A stretch of 58,228 bases of DNA from Eubacteriaceae bacterium (GTDB lineage Bacteria > Bacillota > Clostridia > Lachnospirales > Lachnospiraceae). Below are positions 20,215 to 29,386 of this stretch, piece after piece. The notes beneath the pieces were generated by a model. That model saw nothing but the letters and a program-made list of their open reading frames with translations, ran no database searches and was not told the origin of the DNA. Made by a program: the position numbers and the translations under genes. The stretch spans positions 1 to 58,228 of the forward strand of contig CAJTCR010000030.1 in NCBI GenBank assembly GCA_910574915.1, written 5' to 3'. The number at the start of each line of letters is the position of its first letter. The stretch's first letter is position 1.

Positions 20215-20460
20215 GGAGGGACGCCGGGAGAGGGGATGGGGGTGCTTTGGCGGCGTCCGTTCCAGAATGGTAAGAATCCCTATGCCTTCTGCCGGAAGGC
20301 TGTGGCTGTGGACGGTCGCGGCACCTAGTTCGCTGCCTGCTGGCAGCTAAAGGTGCCGCTTGGCTGCGCCCCTGGTTGCCCCGCAGAAGGCGAAGGGCTT
20401 CTAACCATTCTTCCAAAGCCGCCGCCAAAGCACCCCCATCCCCTCTCCCGGCTGTTCTTC
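20215..20460 (+). repeat. Long hairpin element, copy A
   Basis: A ~246-bp imperfect palindrome. Outer arms of about 85 nt pair, for example GGATGGGGGTGCTTTGG near 20235 with CCAAAGCACCCCCATCC near 20430. The apex holds a nested stem, GCGGCACCT/AGGTGCCGC, around a CTGCCTGCTGGCAG loop. The core from about 20300 to 20390 is identical to copy C. It is read here in the orientation that ends GGCTGTTCTTC. Three further copies lie in this window (B 20951-21196, C 41598-41840, D 42199-42327). The open frames inside are by-products of the palindrome. I do not recognise the family. Confidence 0.85.
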
Positions 20461-20950
20461 GGTTATGTTACTGAAACAAGCTTGATCTAGCTCAATTTGT
20501 TTTGTTCGCTGTAGTATTAGCCTGGCTTTGTGGTATACAAAGTCAGGCTCGAAAACATCCTATTTTTTAATTTTCAATTATGATGCTGGACTTATGGTAA
20601 ATCAAGCTGGGATTGTTTCATTTGAAACTAAATAAATGGAAAAATATGTGCAAATGATTCCATATAACTAATAAAAACGCAATACACATTTTTAAACAAT
20701 TCATATTTTTAAACAATTCATACTGTTCTTTTACAAAAGCCCTTTTAAGCCCGGCACCTAAATATTACATTATAAATATTTAATCATCTAATGATAAATA
20801 TTAAATATTTGAAACACTTACCGAAAAATATTGTAGCAGACAAAACCAACTATGACAAGACTAAATCTTTCTCTAACTCCTGTCTTAAAATTTATAGAGC
20901 GTGTTTGTTTTCATACACCCCCACATCAAGCATATTTTAGCATCACTTAT
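20461..20950. other. A+T-rich spacer between hairpin copies A and B
   Basis: No gene seen. It contains a small inverted repeat at about 20521-20550 (AGCCTGGCTTTG/CAAAGTCAGGCT), a near-direct repeat of TTTTTAAACAATTCATA at about 20690-20725, and AGAGCGTGTTTG at about 20897, which matches the tip of the MITE found at 41891. The first ~50 nt after copy A resemble the flank after copy C (AAACAAGC, TTTGTTCG, TGTAGTA). Confidence 0.6.
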
Positions 20951-21196
20951 GAAGAACAGCCGGGAGTGGGGATTGGCACGCCCTGGCAGCGGCTTTGGAA
21001 AAATGCTTAGAAGCTCTTAGTATTCTGCGGAAAAACCAGGGGCGCAGCCAAGCGGCACCTTTAGCTGCCAGCAGGCAGCGAACTAGGTGCCGCGACCGTA
21101 CGCAGCCACAGCGTACCAGCAGAATGCTTAGTGCTTCTTAGCATTTTGGAACGGACGCAGCCAGGGCGTGCCAATCCCCACTCTCGGCGTCCCTCC
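20951..21196 (-). repeat. Long hairpin element, copy B
   Basis: Same element as copy A in reverse orientation, about 246 bp. Its arms carry their own variant (GGATTGGCACGCCCTGG on the left, CCAGGGCGTGCCAATCC on the right), so pairing is kept although the sequence differs from A. The apex GCGGCACCT...AGGTGCCGC is conserved. The GAAGAACAGCC end faces copy A, giving a head-to-head pair. Confidence 0.85.
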
Positions 21197-21282
21197 ATAT
21201 ATGCCCCTCCACTACCACCATTCATATTTTGCCCCACCCCACATATATTATATACAAACCTACTTCCGGCGGCTGGTAAACA

Positions 21283-22380
21283 ATGATTAAAAAACCCTCG
21301 CTATTCAAATGCATCGTATTCGCAGCCCTGTTACTCGCCTGTTACATCTCACACCCTCTAACCTACATACAAAAATTATTTCATCCAAATCTAACAAACG
21401 CACCTGTATCCTCTCAAAACAGCACATCCGGTTCTTCTGGACAGACAGGCAAGACTGATTTTATCAAATGGGTCGATTTTCACGTAACGAGCGACGCCAT
21501 GAATGACGCTTATCAGTACGACATAAAAGCGCACGATACGGATACGCCCATAGATTGGGTCAGCCTGCTTGCCATACTCGGCGCAAAATACGGCGGAGAT
21601 TTTAAACATTACAAGTCATCCGATATGGATACGATTGCAGAAAAGATATTAAATAAAGAATCAACAATAGAAGAGCTGACTGCGGACATGAAATACTATC
21701 CCTATTACAACGAAGCCTATCACGCTGTACTGGGCGGATTTGTCGGTGAATACCAGCTTCCTGGTGCAGACAATGAAAAACAGTACGGATTAAAAGCATT
21801 CTCTCCGATCGCAAAAGGGTTTCCTTACACGGACTATGACGACTTTGGCTCTTCCCGTTCCTTCGGTTACCGCAGGCAGCACCTTGGGCACGATATGATG
21901 GGACAGATCGGTACGCCGATTATCGCTGTGGAATCCGGCTATGTGGAATGTCTGGGATGGAACCGCTACGGCGGCTGGCGGATCGGCATCCGCAGCTTTG
22001 ATAAAAAAAGATATTATTATTACGCCCATCTGCGCCAGAATTTTCCTTATAGCAAATCCTTAAAAGAAGGCAGCCTTGTCACTGCCGGTGATGTCATCGG
22101 TTATATGGGCCATACCGGATACAGCGATAAAGAAAATGTAAATAATATCGACATTATACATCTGCACTTCGGTTTGCAGCTTATCTTCGATGAATCCCAA
22201 AAAGACGGCAACGGCGAGATCTGGATCAGTTGTTATGAGCTGGCACGCTTTTTGTCCCAGAACCGCAGCGAAACGGTCAAGGACGAAGCTACCAAAGAAT
22301 GGCACCGTGTGCAGGAAATGATCGATCCTACAGTCAAAGAATACGCTTCCCGTCAGAAGCCTGCCGCAAACGAAACGTAA
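21283..22380 (+). CDS. M23 (LytM-type) metallopeptidase, membrane anchored
   Basis: 365 aa, probably a cell-wall endopeptidase. An N-terminal hydrophobic segment (about 9-25) anchors or exports it. Residues about 55-165 form a domain without a recognised motif. The peptidase domain (about 185-320) shows the two zinc-binding signatures HLGHD (in the usual H-x-G-x-D position, followed by GTPIIAV) and HLHFG near the end, plus YYAHLRQN. The key residues look intact. It is the only plus-strand gene next to the hairpin-repeat locus and faces spoVG convergently across a shared terminator. The ribosome site is poor. Sporulation or vegetative wall turnover are both possible. Confidence 0.85.
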   Translation: MIKKPSLFKCIVFAALLLACYISHPLTYIQKLFHPNLTNAPVSSQNSTSGSSGQTGKTDFIKWVDFHVTSDAMNDAYQYDIKAHDTDTPIDWVSLLAILGAKYGGDFKHYKSSDMDTIAEKILNKESTIEELTADMKYYPYYNEAYHAVLGGFVGEYQLPGADNEKQYGLKAFSPIAKGFPYTDYDDFGSSRSFGYRRQHLGHDMMGQIGTPIIAVESGYVECLGWNRYGGWRIGIRSFDKKRYYYYAHLRQNFPYSKSLKEGSLVTAGDVIGYMGHTGYSDKENVNNIDIIHLHFGLQLIFDESQKDGNGEIWISCYELARFLSQNRSETVKDEATKEWHRVQEMIDPTVKEYASRQKPAANET

Positions 22381-22389
22381 ACATACAAA

Positions 22390-22436
22390 AAACTGCAACA
22401 GGCAATGATATGTAAACATGCAACCTGTTGCAGTTT
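22390..22436. terminator. Bidirectional terminator between M23 gene and spoVG
   Basis: A 13-bp perfect stem, AAACTGCAACAGG/CCTGTTGCAGTTT, with a T-rich run on both strands, between convergent genes. Confidence 0.85.
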
Positions 22437-22488
22437 CTTTCGGGCAGTTATTATGCCCTTTTCTTTTTTATTCTGTTTCAATCGTCAT

Positions 22489-22764
22489 TCACGTCTCTTC
22501 TTCTGCTGTCATTTGTTTTTGATATTCCTCAAGGATAATGTTCTGAATATGGTCCCTTGTCTCAGAATTGATCGGATGAGCAATATCACGGAATTCTCCA
22601 TCGGCTGCCCTTCTGCTTGGCATTGCGATAAATAATCCCTTAACCCCTTCAATTACTTTGATATCGTGCACAACAAATTCGTCATCAATCGTGATCGATA
22701 CCACTGCTTTCATCTTGCCTTCTTTTTCAACTTTTCGGACTCGGACATCTGTTATTCGCATCAT
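22489..22764 (-). CDS. spoVG: SpoVG RNA/DNA-binding regulator
   Basis: 91 aa, full length for SpoVG. The opening [11 protein letters not shown], the central GLFIAMPSR and the following [11 protein letters not shown] are diagnostic. SpoVG proteins bind nucleic acid and affect septation, sporulation and envelope traits in Firmicutes. AAGGGG lies 6 nt before the first of two adjacent ATGs. It sits downstream of glgC-glgD with a 114-bp gap. I could not find a convincing sigma-H site, although spoVG is sigma-H controlled in Bacillus. Confidence 0.95.
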   Translation of the reverse strand: MMRITDVRVRKVEKEGKMKAVVSITIDDEFVVHDIKVIEGVKGLFIAMPSRRAADGEFRDIAHPINSETRDHIQNIILEEYQKQMTAEEET

Positions 22765-22878
22765 CTTTCGCCCCTTTCTTCATTTCCTATAAAACACCTC
22801 ACATTTACTTATTATAGTTATACCGCCTCCTTGATACTTGTGACCGACAAGCCACAGTAAGCTGCTGCCTGTCATCTA

Positions 22879-24000
22879 TTACAACCCATACCGTTCGTTG
22901 TTATCTTCCACGACTACCTTAATCCCGCTGTCACCGCAATAATAAGTATTCGCTTTCAAAGTCCCCCGACTTTCTACGATACAATTCTCGATATGCGTAT
23001 TGTCACCTATGTAAACTTCATTTAATATAATAGAGTTCTTGATTACGCAATTTTTTCCGACAAACACTTCTTTAAACAGGACTGAATTTTCAACCTTACT
23101 GTTGATAATACAGCCGCTGGAAATCAAGCTGTTATGCACATCTGATCCTATGTTGTATTTTGCCGGCGGCAGGTCATCCACCTTGGAATAAATATGCGGA
23201 TAGTCTCTGAAAAAAAACTTGCGTACTTCCGGCTTTAGAAAATCCATATTTGTCTTGTAATACGCCTCTACGGTAGAAATATTGTTCCAGTACCCATCCA
23301 GCTTATAGCCATACATACGTTTCAAGTTCTTATACCGGATTAAAATATCTGTAACAAAGTCGCTGCGGCTTTCCTGCGCACAGCGCTCCAGCAAGTCGAT
23401 TAACTGCCTTCTGCGAATGATATAGATCCCTGTGGAAATCGTGTTTGACTGCGCCACCATCGGCTTTTCCTCAAACTCCACGATCCTAGAATCCTCATTC
23501 ATCTTAATGACACCGTACCTGCTGACGTCCTCGGTTTTGTCCATATCCTTGACAACGACCGTAATATCCGCTTTTTTCTCTATATGATAATCAAGAATCT
23601 TATTATAATCAATCTTATAGACGCCATCGCCGCTCGTTATAATTACATACGGTTCATGGCACCTTTTCAAAAAATCTATATTTTGATACATGGCGTCTGC
23701 TGTCCCGCGGTACCACCAGCTATTGTCCGATGTCACCGTCGGTGTAAATACATACAATCCGCCTTGTTTTCTTCCAAAATCCCACCATTTAGACGAACTT
23801 AAATGTTCATTTAAGGAACGTGCATTATACTGCGTCAATACGGCTACGGTCTGAATCTGCGAATTGGTCATATTGCTCAGTGCAAAGTCAATACATCGAA
23901 AGCTGCCGCCTACAGGCATTGCCGCGATTGCCCTTTTCTTTGATAATTCCTGCATACGGTTATTATTCCCGCCTGCTAAGATCAGTCCTAATGCTTTCAT
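22879..24000 (-). CDS. glgD: Glucose-1-phosphate adenylyltransferase subunit GlgD
   Basis: 373 aa, the non-catalytic or regulatory homologue of GlgC found in Firmicutes. The N-terminal nucleotidyltransferase domain reads [19 protein letters not shown], where the pyrophosphorylase loop GGxGxRL of active enzymes is altered, in line with loss of catalysis. The C-terminal part has left-handed beta-helix hexapeptide repeats (about 285-360). In characterised species GlgC and GlgD form a heterotetramer that makes ADP-glucose for glycogen. The start overlaps the glgC stop by 4 bp (ATGA), consistent with balanced co-expression. Confidence 0.95.
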   Translation of the reverse strand: MKALGLILAGGNNNRMQELSKKRAIAAMPVGGSFRCIDFALSNMTNSQIQTVAVLTQYNARSLNEHLSSSKWWDFGRKQGGLYVFTPTVTSDNSWWYRGTADAMYQNIDFLKRCHEPYVIITSGDGVYKIDYNKILDYHIEKKADITVVVKDMDKTEDVSRYGVIKMNEDSRIVEFEEKPMVAQSNTISTGIYIIRRRQLIDLLERCAQESRSDFVTDILIRYKNLKRMYGYKLDGYWNNISTVEAYYKTNMDFLKPEVRKFFFRDYPHIYSKVDDLPPAKYNIGSDVHNSLISSGCIINSKVENSVLFKEVFVGKNCVIKNSIILNEVYIGDNTHIENCIVESRGTLKANTYYCGDSGIKVVVEDNNERYGL

Positions 24001-25271
24001 TCCGGTTCCCCTTCCTTTATAATCGAATCTCCGCTTGCAAGCTGCCCGTCCGGGTAGTCTGCCGCCGTTGTAACGCCTGCAATCGCCGTATTGCGCCCGA
24101 TCCTGACATCCGGCGGTATCACGGAATCCTCTCCAATCGTCACAAGGTCAAATGCATAGACTTTCGGATTATAAGTACTCGGTGCATAATCACCGATTCC
24201 AATCTGTGCACGGTCGCCAATCTTTGTATTTTCAGCAATAATCCCTTTATCAATCACGACATTTTCACCGATTATGACGTCTTTCATAATAATGGAATTG
24301 CGTATCACACTGCCTCTGCCGATCGTCACGCCTGCTCCGACGACAGAGTTGTATACTTCTCCGTACACTTCACAGCCTTCTCCGATCAGGCTTTTTTCTA
24401 CAATCGCTTCGGATGAAACATACTGTGGTTCAATAATATCACATTTAGTGTAAATTTTCCAATACTTCTCATACAAATTAAATTCAGGAATCAGGTCAAT
24501 CAGCTCCATATTTGCTTCCCAGTATGACCCAAGCGTACCGACGTCCTTCCAGTAGCCGTTATATTCATACGCAAACATCCGAAATCCCCTTTCATGCAGA
24601 TACGGGATAATATGCTTGCCAAAATCACAGCTTCTTTGGTCTTTTAACGCTACAAGCGCATCTTTTAGTACCTTCCAGCTAAATATGTAGATCCCCATAG
24701 AAGCCATATTGCTCCTTGGATGTTCCGGTTTTTCTTCAAAATCCTGTATTTTCTTCTCTTCGTCTGTGATTACGATGCCAAACCTGCTCGCCTCTTCAAT
24801 CGGAACCGGCATTGCCGCAATCGTCACGTCTGCCTGGTTTGCCTTGTGAAAGTCAAGCATCTCCTCGTAGTCCATTTTATAAATATGGTCGCCCGATAAA
24901 ATAATCACATACTCTGGATGATAGCTTTCCATATAGTTCAGATTCTGGTAAATCGCATTTGCCGTTCCGGTATACCATTCACTGTTATCGCTTTTTTCAT
25001 ACGGCGGCAGTACGGTCACGCCTCCGTTGTTGCGGTCTAAGTCCCACGGAATGCCGATGCCGATATGGGAATTTAACCGCAGCGGCTGATACTGCGTGAG
25101 TACGCCTACCGTGTCTATCCCTGAATTGATACAGTTGCTGAGCGGAAAATCAACGATCCGGTACTTGCCGCCAAACGCAACCGCCGGTTTTGCCACTGCG
25201 GAAGTCAGCACCCCTAGCCGGCTTCCCTGTCCGCCAGCCAACAGCATGGCGATCATTTCTTTACAAACCAA
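23997..25271 (-). CDS. glgC: Glucose-1-phosphate adenylyltransferase, catalytic subunit
   Basis: Makes ADP-glucose from ATP and glucose-1-phosphate, the committed step of glycogen synthesis. 424 aa. The nucleotide loop [11 protein letters not shown], the [20 protein letters not shown] segment and the C-terminal hexapeptide-repeat helix are all intact. The start is a TTG at 25271 ([14 protein letters not shown]), with GAGGGG 8 nt upstream. A GTG at 25280 directly abuts that ribosome site and is less likely. It is first in the glgC-glgD pair, with its own promoter facing away from murC. No glycogen synthase or branching enzyme gene is in the window. Confidence 0.96.
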   Translation of the reverse strand: MVCKEMIAMLLAGGQGSRLGVLTSAVAKPAVAFGGKYRIVDFPLSNCINSGIDTVGVLTQYQPLRLNSHIGIGIPWDLDRNNGGVTVLPPYEKSDNSEWYTGTANAIYQNLNYMESYHPEYVIILSGDHIYKMDYEEMLDFHKANQADVTIAAMPVPIEEASRFGIVITDEEKKIQDFEEKPEHPRSNMASMGIYIFSWKVLKDALVALKDQRSCDFGKHIIPYLHERGFRMFAYEYNGYWKDVGTLGSYWEANMELIDLIPEFNLYEKYWKIYTKCDIIEPQYVSSEAIVEKSLIGEGCEVYGEVYNSVVGAGVTIGRGSVIRNSIIMKDVIIGENVVIDKGIIAENTKIGDRAQIGIGDYAPSTYNPKVYAFDLVTIGEDSVIPPDVRIGRNTAIAGVTTAADYPDGQLASGDSIIKEGEPE

Positions 25272-25315
25272 TTCGCTCACCCCTCATCTAAATATTCAAT
25301 ATATCTGTAAAACCT

Positions 25316-25345
25316 AGTATAACATATTCAGCGTAAAATGTACAA
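25316..25345 (-). promoter_or_regulatory. Promoter of glgC-glgD
   Basis: TTGTAC (25340-25345), an 18-bp spacer and TATACT (25316-25321) on the minus strand, with a TG extension before the -10. Divergent from the murC promoter about 75 bp away. Confidence 0.7.
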
Positions 25346-25417
25346 CATTTTTCACATCTTTTTGTCTGATCCGCACCAGTTTTTGTAGAATTTTACAAAA
25401 TTTTCTCGATAAACAAT

Positions 25418-25445
25418 TTGCAAAAAAAACAGATAGGTTTATAAT
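25418..25445 (+). promoter_or_regulatory. Promoter of murC
   Basis: TTGCAA (25418-25423) and perfect TATAAT (25440-25445) with a 16-bp, A-rich spacer. Confidence 0.75.
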
Positions 25446-25523
25446 AAGAGCAGTTCACAAACGCAGGGTATATTTCCTGTATTTGTGCATACAATAAATA
25501 TAGATTGTGCAGGTGTATATCAG

Positions 25524-26963
25524 ATGTATCAAATTCATTTTAATCAGCCGGCCCATATTCATTTCATCGGCATCGGCGGTATCAGCATGAGCGGGCTTGC
25601 AGAAGTCCTGCTGGAAGAACATTTTACGATATCGGGTTCTGACGCAAAAGAATCGGCGCTTACAAAAAAACTGGAGCAGTCAGGCGCCGTCATCTATTAT
25701 GGCCACAGCGCCAGCCATATCCAGCCAGGGACGGACGCCGTTGTCTATACAGCGGCAGTCCACGAAGACAACCCGGAATATCAGGCGGCAATCGCAAACG
25801 GCATCCCGCTTTTAAGCCGTGCAGAGCTGTTAGGGCAGATGATGAACAACTACAGGCAGTCTGTTGCTGTCGCAGGGACGCATGGCAAGACAACGACGAC
25901 TTCTATGATTACGCACATTCTGCTGGCGGCGGACGCAGACCCTACGATTTCCGTAGGCGGAATACTGCCTGCGATCAGCGGAAATATCCGCGTCGGGCAT
26001 TCTGCCTGTTTTGTCACAGAAGCCTGTGAGTACACAAACAGCTTTTTACATTTTTATCCAAAATACAGCGTGATCCTGAATATCGAGGAAGACCATATGG
26101 ACTTTTTTAAAGATATACAGGACATCCGCCGCAGCTTCCGGCTGTTCGCGGAAAATACGGCACCAGACGGCACGCTGGTGATCAACAGTGAGATTGATGA
26201 ATTGCAGCCGCTCCTTTTAGATCTTGCATGTAATACCGTTACGTATGGCTTTGACAGCAGCAGCAGCTTTTATCCAGAGCAGATTACTTACGAGGAGTCT
26301 GGATTTGCACGGTTTTGCATTATGCACAACACGCATAAACTCGTCCACGCGGAACAAGGGGCAACCGCACAGTTCGTCACCTGGAAAGAAACCGAAAAAG
26401 TATGCGACGTACGCCTGCGCGTTCCTGGCAGGCACAATATCAGCAATGCGCTTGCCGCGGCTGCGCTCGCCGTTACGATGGGCATACCGGCAAAAGCCAT
26501 TGAAGAAGGGCTGTATGCTTTTTGCGGAACCGACCGCCGCTTTCAGGTCAAAGGGACACGAAACGGCGTGACGGTAGTCGACGATTACGCACACCATCCG
26601 ACCGAAATAAGCGCGACGTTAAGCGCTGCCAAAAATTATCCGCATTCACGCCTGATCTGCGTGTTCCAGCCGCATACGTATTCCCGTACAAAAGCTTTTC
26701 TGGATGCGTTTGCCAAGGCACTGTCTGATGCAGACATCGTCGTGCTTGCCGATATTTATGCCGCAAGGGAGACAGACACTCTTGGCGTCAGCTCGCTTGA
26801 CCTGCTAAGGCTGCTGGAAAAAACGGCGTGCGAATGCTATTATTTTCCAACGTTTGAAGAAATTGAAAAATTTTTATTAAAAAAAGTAATGAACGGCGAC
26901 TTGTTGATAACTATGGGCGCCGGAGATATATTAAAAGTGGGTGAAGACTTCCTTTGCCAATAG
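25524..26963 (+). CDS. murC: UDP-N-acetylmuramate-L-alanine ligase
   Basis: Adds L-Ala to UDP-MurNAc in peptidoglycan precursor synthesis. 479 aa from the ATG at 25524. The N-terminal Rossmann motif is HFIGIGGISMSGLAEVLL, and the ATP loop GTHGKTTTTSM and FVTEACEYTNSF/LNIEEDHMDFF are typical. RNGVTVVDDYAHHPTEI and VFQPHTYSRT mark the C-terminal domain. An ATG 39 nt upstream (25485) is in frame, but AGGTG sits about 8 nt before 25524. The gene ends in a terminator that is interleaved with DnaA-box-like repeats. Confidence 0.97.
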   Translation: MYQIHFNQPAHIHFIGIGGISMSGLAEVLLEEHFTISGSDAKESALTKKLEQSGAVIYYGHSASHIQPGTDAVVYTAAVHEDNPEYQAAIANGIPLLSRAELLGQMMNNYRQSVAVAGTHGKTTTTSMITHILLAADADPTISVGGILPAISGNIRVGHSACFVTEACEYTNSFLHFYPKYSVILNIEEDHMDFFKDIQDIRRSFRLFAENTAPDGTLVINSEIDELQPLLLDLACNTVTYGFDSSSSFYPEQITYEESGFARFCIMHNTHKLVHAEQGATAQFVTWKETEKVCDVRLRVPGRHNISNALAAAALAVTMGIPAKAIEEGLYAFCGTDRRFQVKGTRNGVTVVDDYAHHPTEISATLSAAKNYPHSRLICVFQPHTYSRTKAFLDAFAKALSDADIVVLADIYAARETDTLGVSSLDLLRLLEKTACECYYFPTFEEIEKFLLKKVMNGDLLITMGAGDILKVGEDFLCQ

Positions 26964-27135
26964 TTATCCACATTATCCACATTGAATTGTGCAAAAGATG
27001 CCTGATTTCAATGTGGATTTTTTGTGCTTTATCCACACGGGCGGCAAAAAAGCGAAAAGATTTCATTTTCAGCCTTTTCGCGTGTAAATCCCCTGTGGCG
27101 CTTACCCCTTATCCACCTTATCCACTTTATCCACA
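26964..27135 (+). promoter_or_regulatory. Cluster of six DnaA-box-like 9-mers
   Basis: TTATCCACA occurs at 26964-26972 and 26973-26981 (abutting), at 27029-27037, and as TTATCCACC 27109-27117, TTATCCACT 27118-27126 and TTATCCACA 27127-27135 (three abutting). Four match the bacterial DnaA consensus TTATNCACA exactly; the other two differ in the last base. All are on the plus strand, in the gap between murC and the helicase-loading operon. No dnaA, dnaN or rpmH gene is nearby, so this is more likely a regulatory or DnaA-titration cluster than oriC. Confidence 0.8.
26977..27024 (+). terminator. murC terminator
   Basis: A 10-bp perfect stem CCACATTGAA/TTCAATGTGG followed by ATTTTTTG. The left arm overlaps the second DnaA-like box. 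Confidence 0.85.
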
Positions 27136-27181
27136 ATGACCGCAACGCCTTGATTTCACAGTCTTTGCGAAAAAAATGTAC

Positions 27182-27210
27182 TTCTCAATTAGCAAATCCT
27201 GTGCTATAAT
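27182..27210 (+). promoter_or_regulatory. Promoter of the dnaD-like operon
   Basis: Extended -10 TGCTATAAT (TATAAT at 27205-27210), with a weak -35-like TTCTCA (27182-27187) at 17 bp. It lies 47 bp after the last DnaA-like box. Confidence 0.65.
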
Positions 27211-27235
27211 CTGTGCAGTAAGAGAGGGAATGCAT

Positions 27236-28312
27236 ATGGCTGATATATTATTAAAACGGGACAGCACGCTTGCTGCCACCTACGTACCAAATACGTTTAT
27301 TGATGAGTATATGACACATGCAGATGGGGAGTTTGTCAAAATCTATCTGTATCTGCTCCGCTGTATGAACCATCCAGATCCGATGTTTTCGATCTCGGAT
27401 ATTGCGGACAAGTTCGACCATACAGAAAAAGATGTGACACGCGCTTTAAAATACTGGGAGAAAATGCGCCTGCTGCGCCTGGAATTTAACGGGCAGGAAG
27501 AGCTGACGGGAATCTGCCTGTCAGACTTTACTTCCCGCAATATGCCTCACGCACCGCAGACGCCAATGCCGGCAGAGCCTGCCGCCGATAAAAAAACACC
27601 AAAACGTACGCTGCCTGAGCGAACCGAATATTCGAGAAACCAGCTTGCCCTGCTCAGCGAAAGCGAATCGGTCAAAGAGATTTTATTTGTTACCGAACGC
27701 TATCTGGGACATACGCTGAACAATACGGAGATCCAAATGATCCTCTATTGGCTGGACAAACTGAAGTTTTCGCCAAGCCTTGTCGAATACCTGATTGAGC
27801 AGTGTGTGGCGAAAAACCACATGAGCATCCGGTATATGGATAAAATCGCGCTTTCCTGGGCGGAATCAGGCATTCGAACGCTGACCGACGCAAAACAGGC
27901 GTTGCAGACGCACGACCATGCCGTCTATGCGGTGCAGAAAGCATTTGGCATTTCCAACCGCACGCTTGCGCAGGCTGAGCTGAAATTTGTGCACAAATGG
28001 TCTAAAGAGCTTCATTTTTCCGATGAGATTATCGCGCTGGCATGTGAAAAAACGATTCTGCGCATTCATCAAATCAGCTTTGACTATGCAGATTCGATCC
28101 TGCAAAACTGGAAGCAGCACAACGTACGCACCGTAAACGATGTCAAGCTTTTGGATGCACAATATCAGGAAGCAAAAGCAAAAAAAGTCTCCGCAGGCAA
28201 AGCGGCAATACGCACAGCAAAAGGAACCGCGGCGGGAGGTTTTGCCAATTTTTCACAGCGTACTTACAACTACGAAGAGCTGGAACGTGAATTACTCTCG
28301 CAGATCCGCTAA
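27236..28312 (+). CDS. DnaD-domain replication initiation protein
   Basis: 358 aa, a primosome-type protein of the DnaD/DnaB(Bsu) family, which in Firmicutes helps load the replicative helicase at origins and restart sites. The N-terminal part (about 10-95) resembles a winged helix (FVKIYLYLLRCMNHPD... IADKFDHTEKDVTRALKYWEKM). Two DnaD-type helical domains follow, at about 145-220 (with ALSWAESGIRTLTDAKQAL) and 230-305 (with ILQNWKQHNVRTVNDVKLLD). The ATG at 27236 has GAGGG 7 nt upstream; alternatives are 27230 and 27176. It is followed after 36 bp by the helicase-loader ATPase gene, an order that supports a joint function. Confidence 0.88.
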   Translation: MADILLKRDSTLAATYVPNTFIDEYMTHADGEFVKIYLYLLRCMNHPDPMFSISDIADKFDHTEKDVTRALKYWEKMRLLRLEFNGQEELTGICLSDFTSRNMPHAPQTPMPAEPAADKKTPKRTLPERTEYSRNQLALLSESESVKEILFVTERYLGHTLNNTEIQMILYWLDKLKFSPSLVEYLIEQCVAKNHMSIRYMDKIALSWAESGIRTLTDAKQALQTHDHAVYAVQKAFGISNRTLAQAELKFVHKWSKELHFSDEIIALACEKTILRIHQISFDYADSILQNWKQHNVRTVNDVKLLDAQYQEAKAKKVSAGKAAIRTAKGTAAGGFANFSQRTYNYEELERELLSQIR

Positions 28313-28348
28313 CGTTCCTGCGAAATTATACCGATATGGAGAATTGTA

Positions 28349-29365
28349 ATGCCTTTAACTAATCTGCAATATGACGAGATTCAGCGCCAGTACGATGCCA
28401 GGCAGCTAAAAAACCAGCATGTGCTGCAAGAACGCAAGACGCGCATTTATCTGGAATATCCGCGTTTAAAAGAGCTGGACGCACTGACAGCCTCGGTAAG
28501 CGTCCGCCATGCCAGACAGCTTCTTGATGGTGATGAAACGGCGCTCTCACAGCTAAAGCAGGAGCTGGCGGCTTACCGCAGGGAACGTTCCCTGATTTTA
28601 CAGACGGCAGGCGTGGACGAACACTATTTCGAACCGCCTTATACATGCCCGGACTGCAAAGATACTGGTTACATCGACGGCAGCAGGTGCCACTGCTTTT
28701 TGCAGGCAGCGATTGACCTTGTGTATACACAGTCAAATATCCGCAGTATTTTGCAGGAAGAAAATTTTTCCAACTACTGCTTTGACTATTACTCGGACAC
28801 AAAAGTCAACGAGGCAACCGGACTGACGGCACGCGAGACGGCGCAGAAGGCAGTGATGGAATCGCTTGCTTTTATCAAGAGCTTTGACCAGGAGTTTCAC
28901 AACCTGTTCCTGTACGGGGAAGCAGGCACTGGCAAGACCTTTTTATCCAACTGTATTGCAAAGATGCTGCTGGATACCGGCCATTCCGTGATTTACTTTA
29001 CCGCGTTTCAGTTGTTTGACCTGCTGGAAAAAAATAAATTTCAAAAGGATATGGATGCCGCAGCGAAAATGCAGCATATTTTTGACTGTGACCTTTTGAT
29101 TATCGATGACCTGGGAACCGAGCTGGCAAATACGTTTACAATTTCGCAGCTCTTTTTCTGCCTGAACGAACGAATGCTCCGCAAAAAATCAACGGTCATC
29201 TCGACAAACTTGGGCTTTGACCAGTTAAGTACGGTCTATACGGAACGGATTTTTTCCCGGATCGTGAGCAGTTATTCTATGATAAAGCTTTTTGGTGACG
29301 ATATCCGGCTCCAAAAGAAAAAATTAAGTAACAGTTCAGGCAATTCTGAATTTTTACATAAGTAA
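28349..29365 (+). CDS. DnaC/DnaI-like helicase loader ATPase
   Basis: 338 aa, AAA+ ATPase of the DnaC/DnaI family, which delivers the replicative helicase. The N-terminal region is helical. A zinc-binding motif sits near residue 95-110 (CPDCKDTGYIDGSRCHC: CxxC with CxC). The AAA+ core has Walker A GEAGTGKTF, Walker B LLIIDDLGTE, and a sensor-1 region STNLGF. Cytosolic. It is encoded 36 bp after the DnaD-domain gene and 21 bp before prs, all on the plus strand. The helicase itself (DnaB/DnaC-Bsu) is not in this window. Confidence 0.93.
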   Translation: MPLTNLQYDEIQRQYDARQLKNQHVLQERKTRIYLEYPRLKELDALTASVSVRHARQLLDGDETALSQLKQELAAYRRERSLILQTAGVDEHYFEPPYTCPDCKDTGYIDGSRCHCFLQAAIDLVYTQSNIRSILQEENFSNYCFDYYSDTKVNEATGLTARETAQKAVMESLAFIKSFDQEFHNLFLYGEAGTGKTFLSNCIAKMLLDTGHSVIYFTAFQLFDLLEKNKFQKDMDAAAKMQHIFDCDLLIIDDLGTELANTFTISQLFFCLNERMLRKKSTVISTNLGFDQLSTVYTERIFSRIVSSYSMIKLFGDDIRLQKKKLSNSSGNSEFLHK

Positions 29366-29386
29366 AATCAAACGGAGGACTACACT

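Noticed and set aside
20207..20428. Minus-strand 73-codon open frame inside hairpin copy A
   Set aside because: It is wholly made of the palindromic repeat, has no ribosome site, and its frame is not kept in the other copies.
26964..27135. Chromosomal origin oriC at the DnaA-box cluster
   Set aside because: No dnaA, dnaN, recF or rpmH nearby, all boxes are on one strand, and there is no clear unwinding element. Reported instead as an extra-origin DnaA-box cluster.
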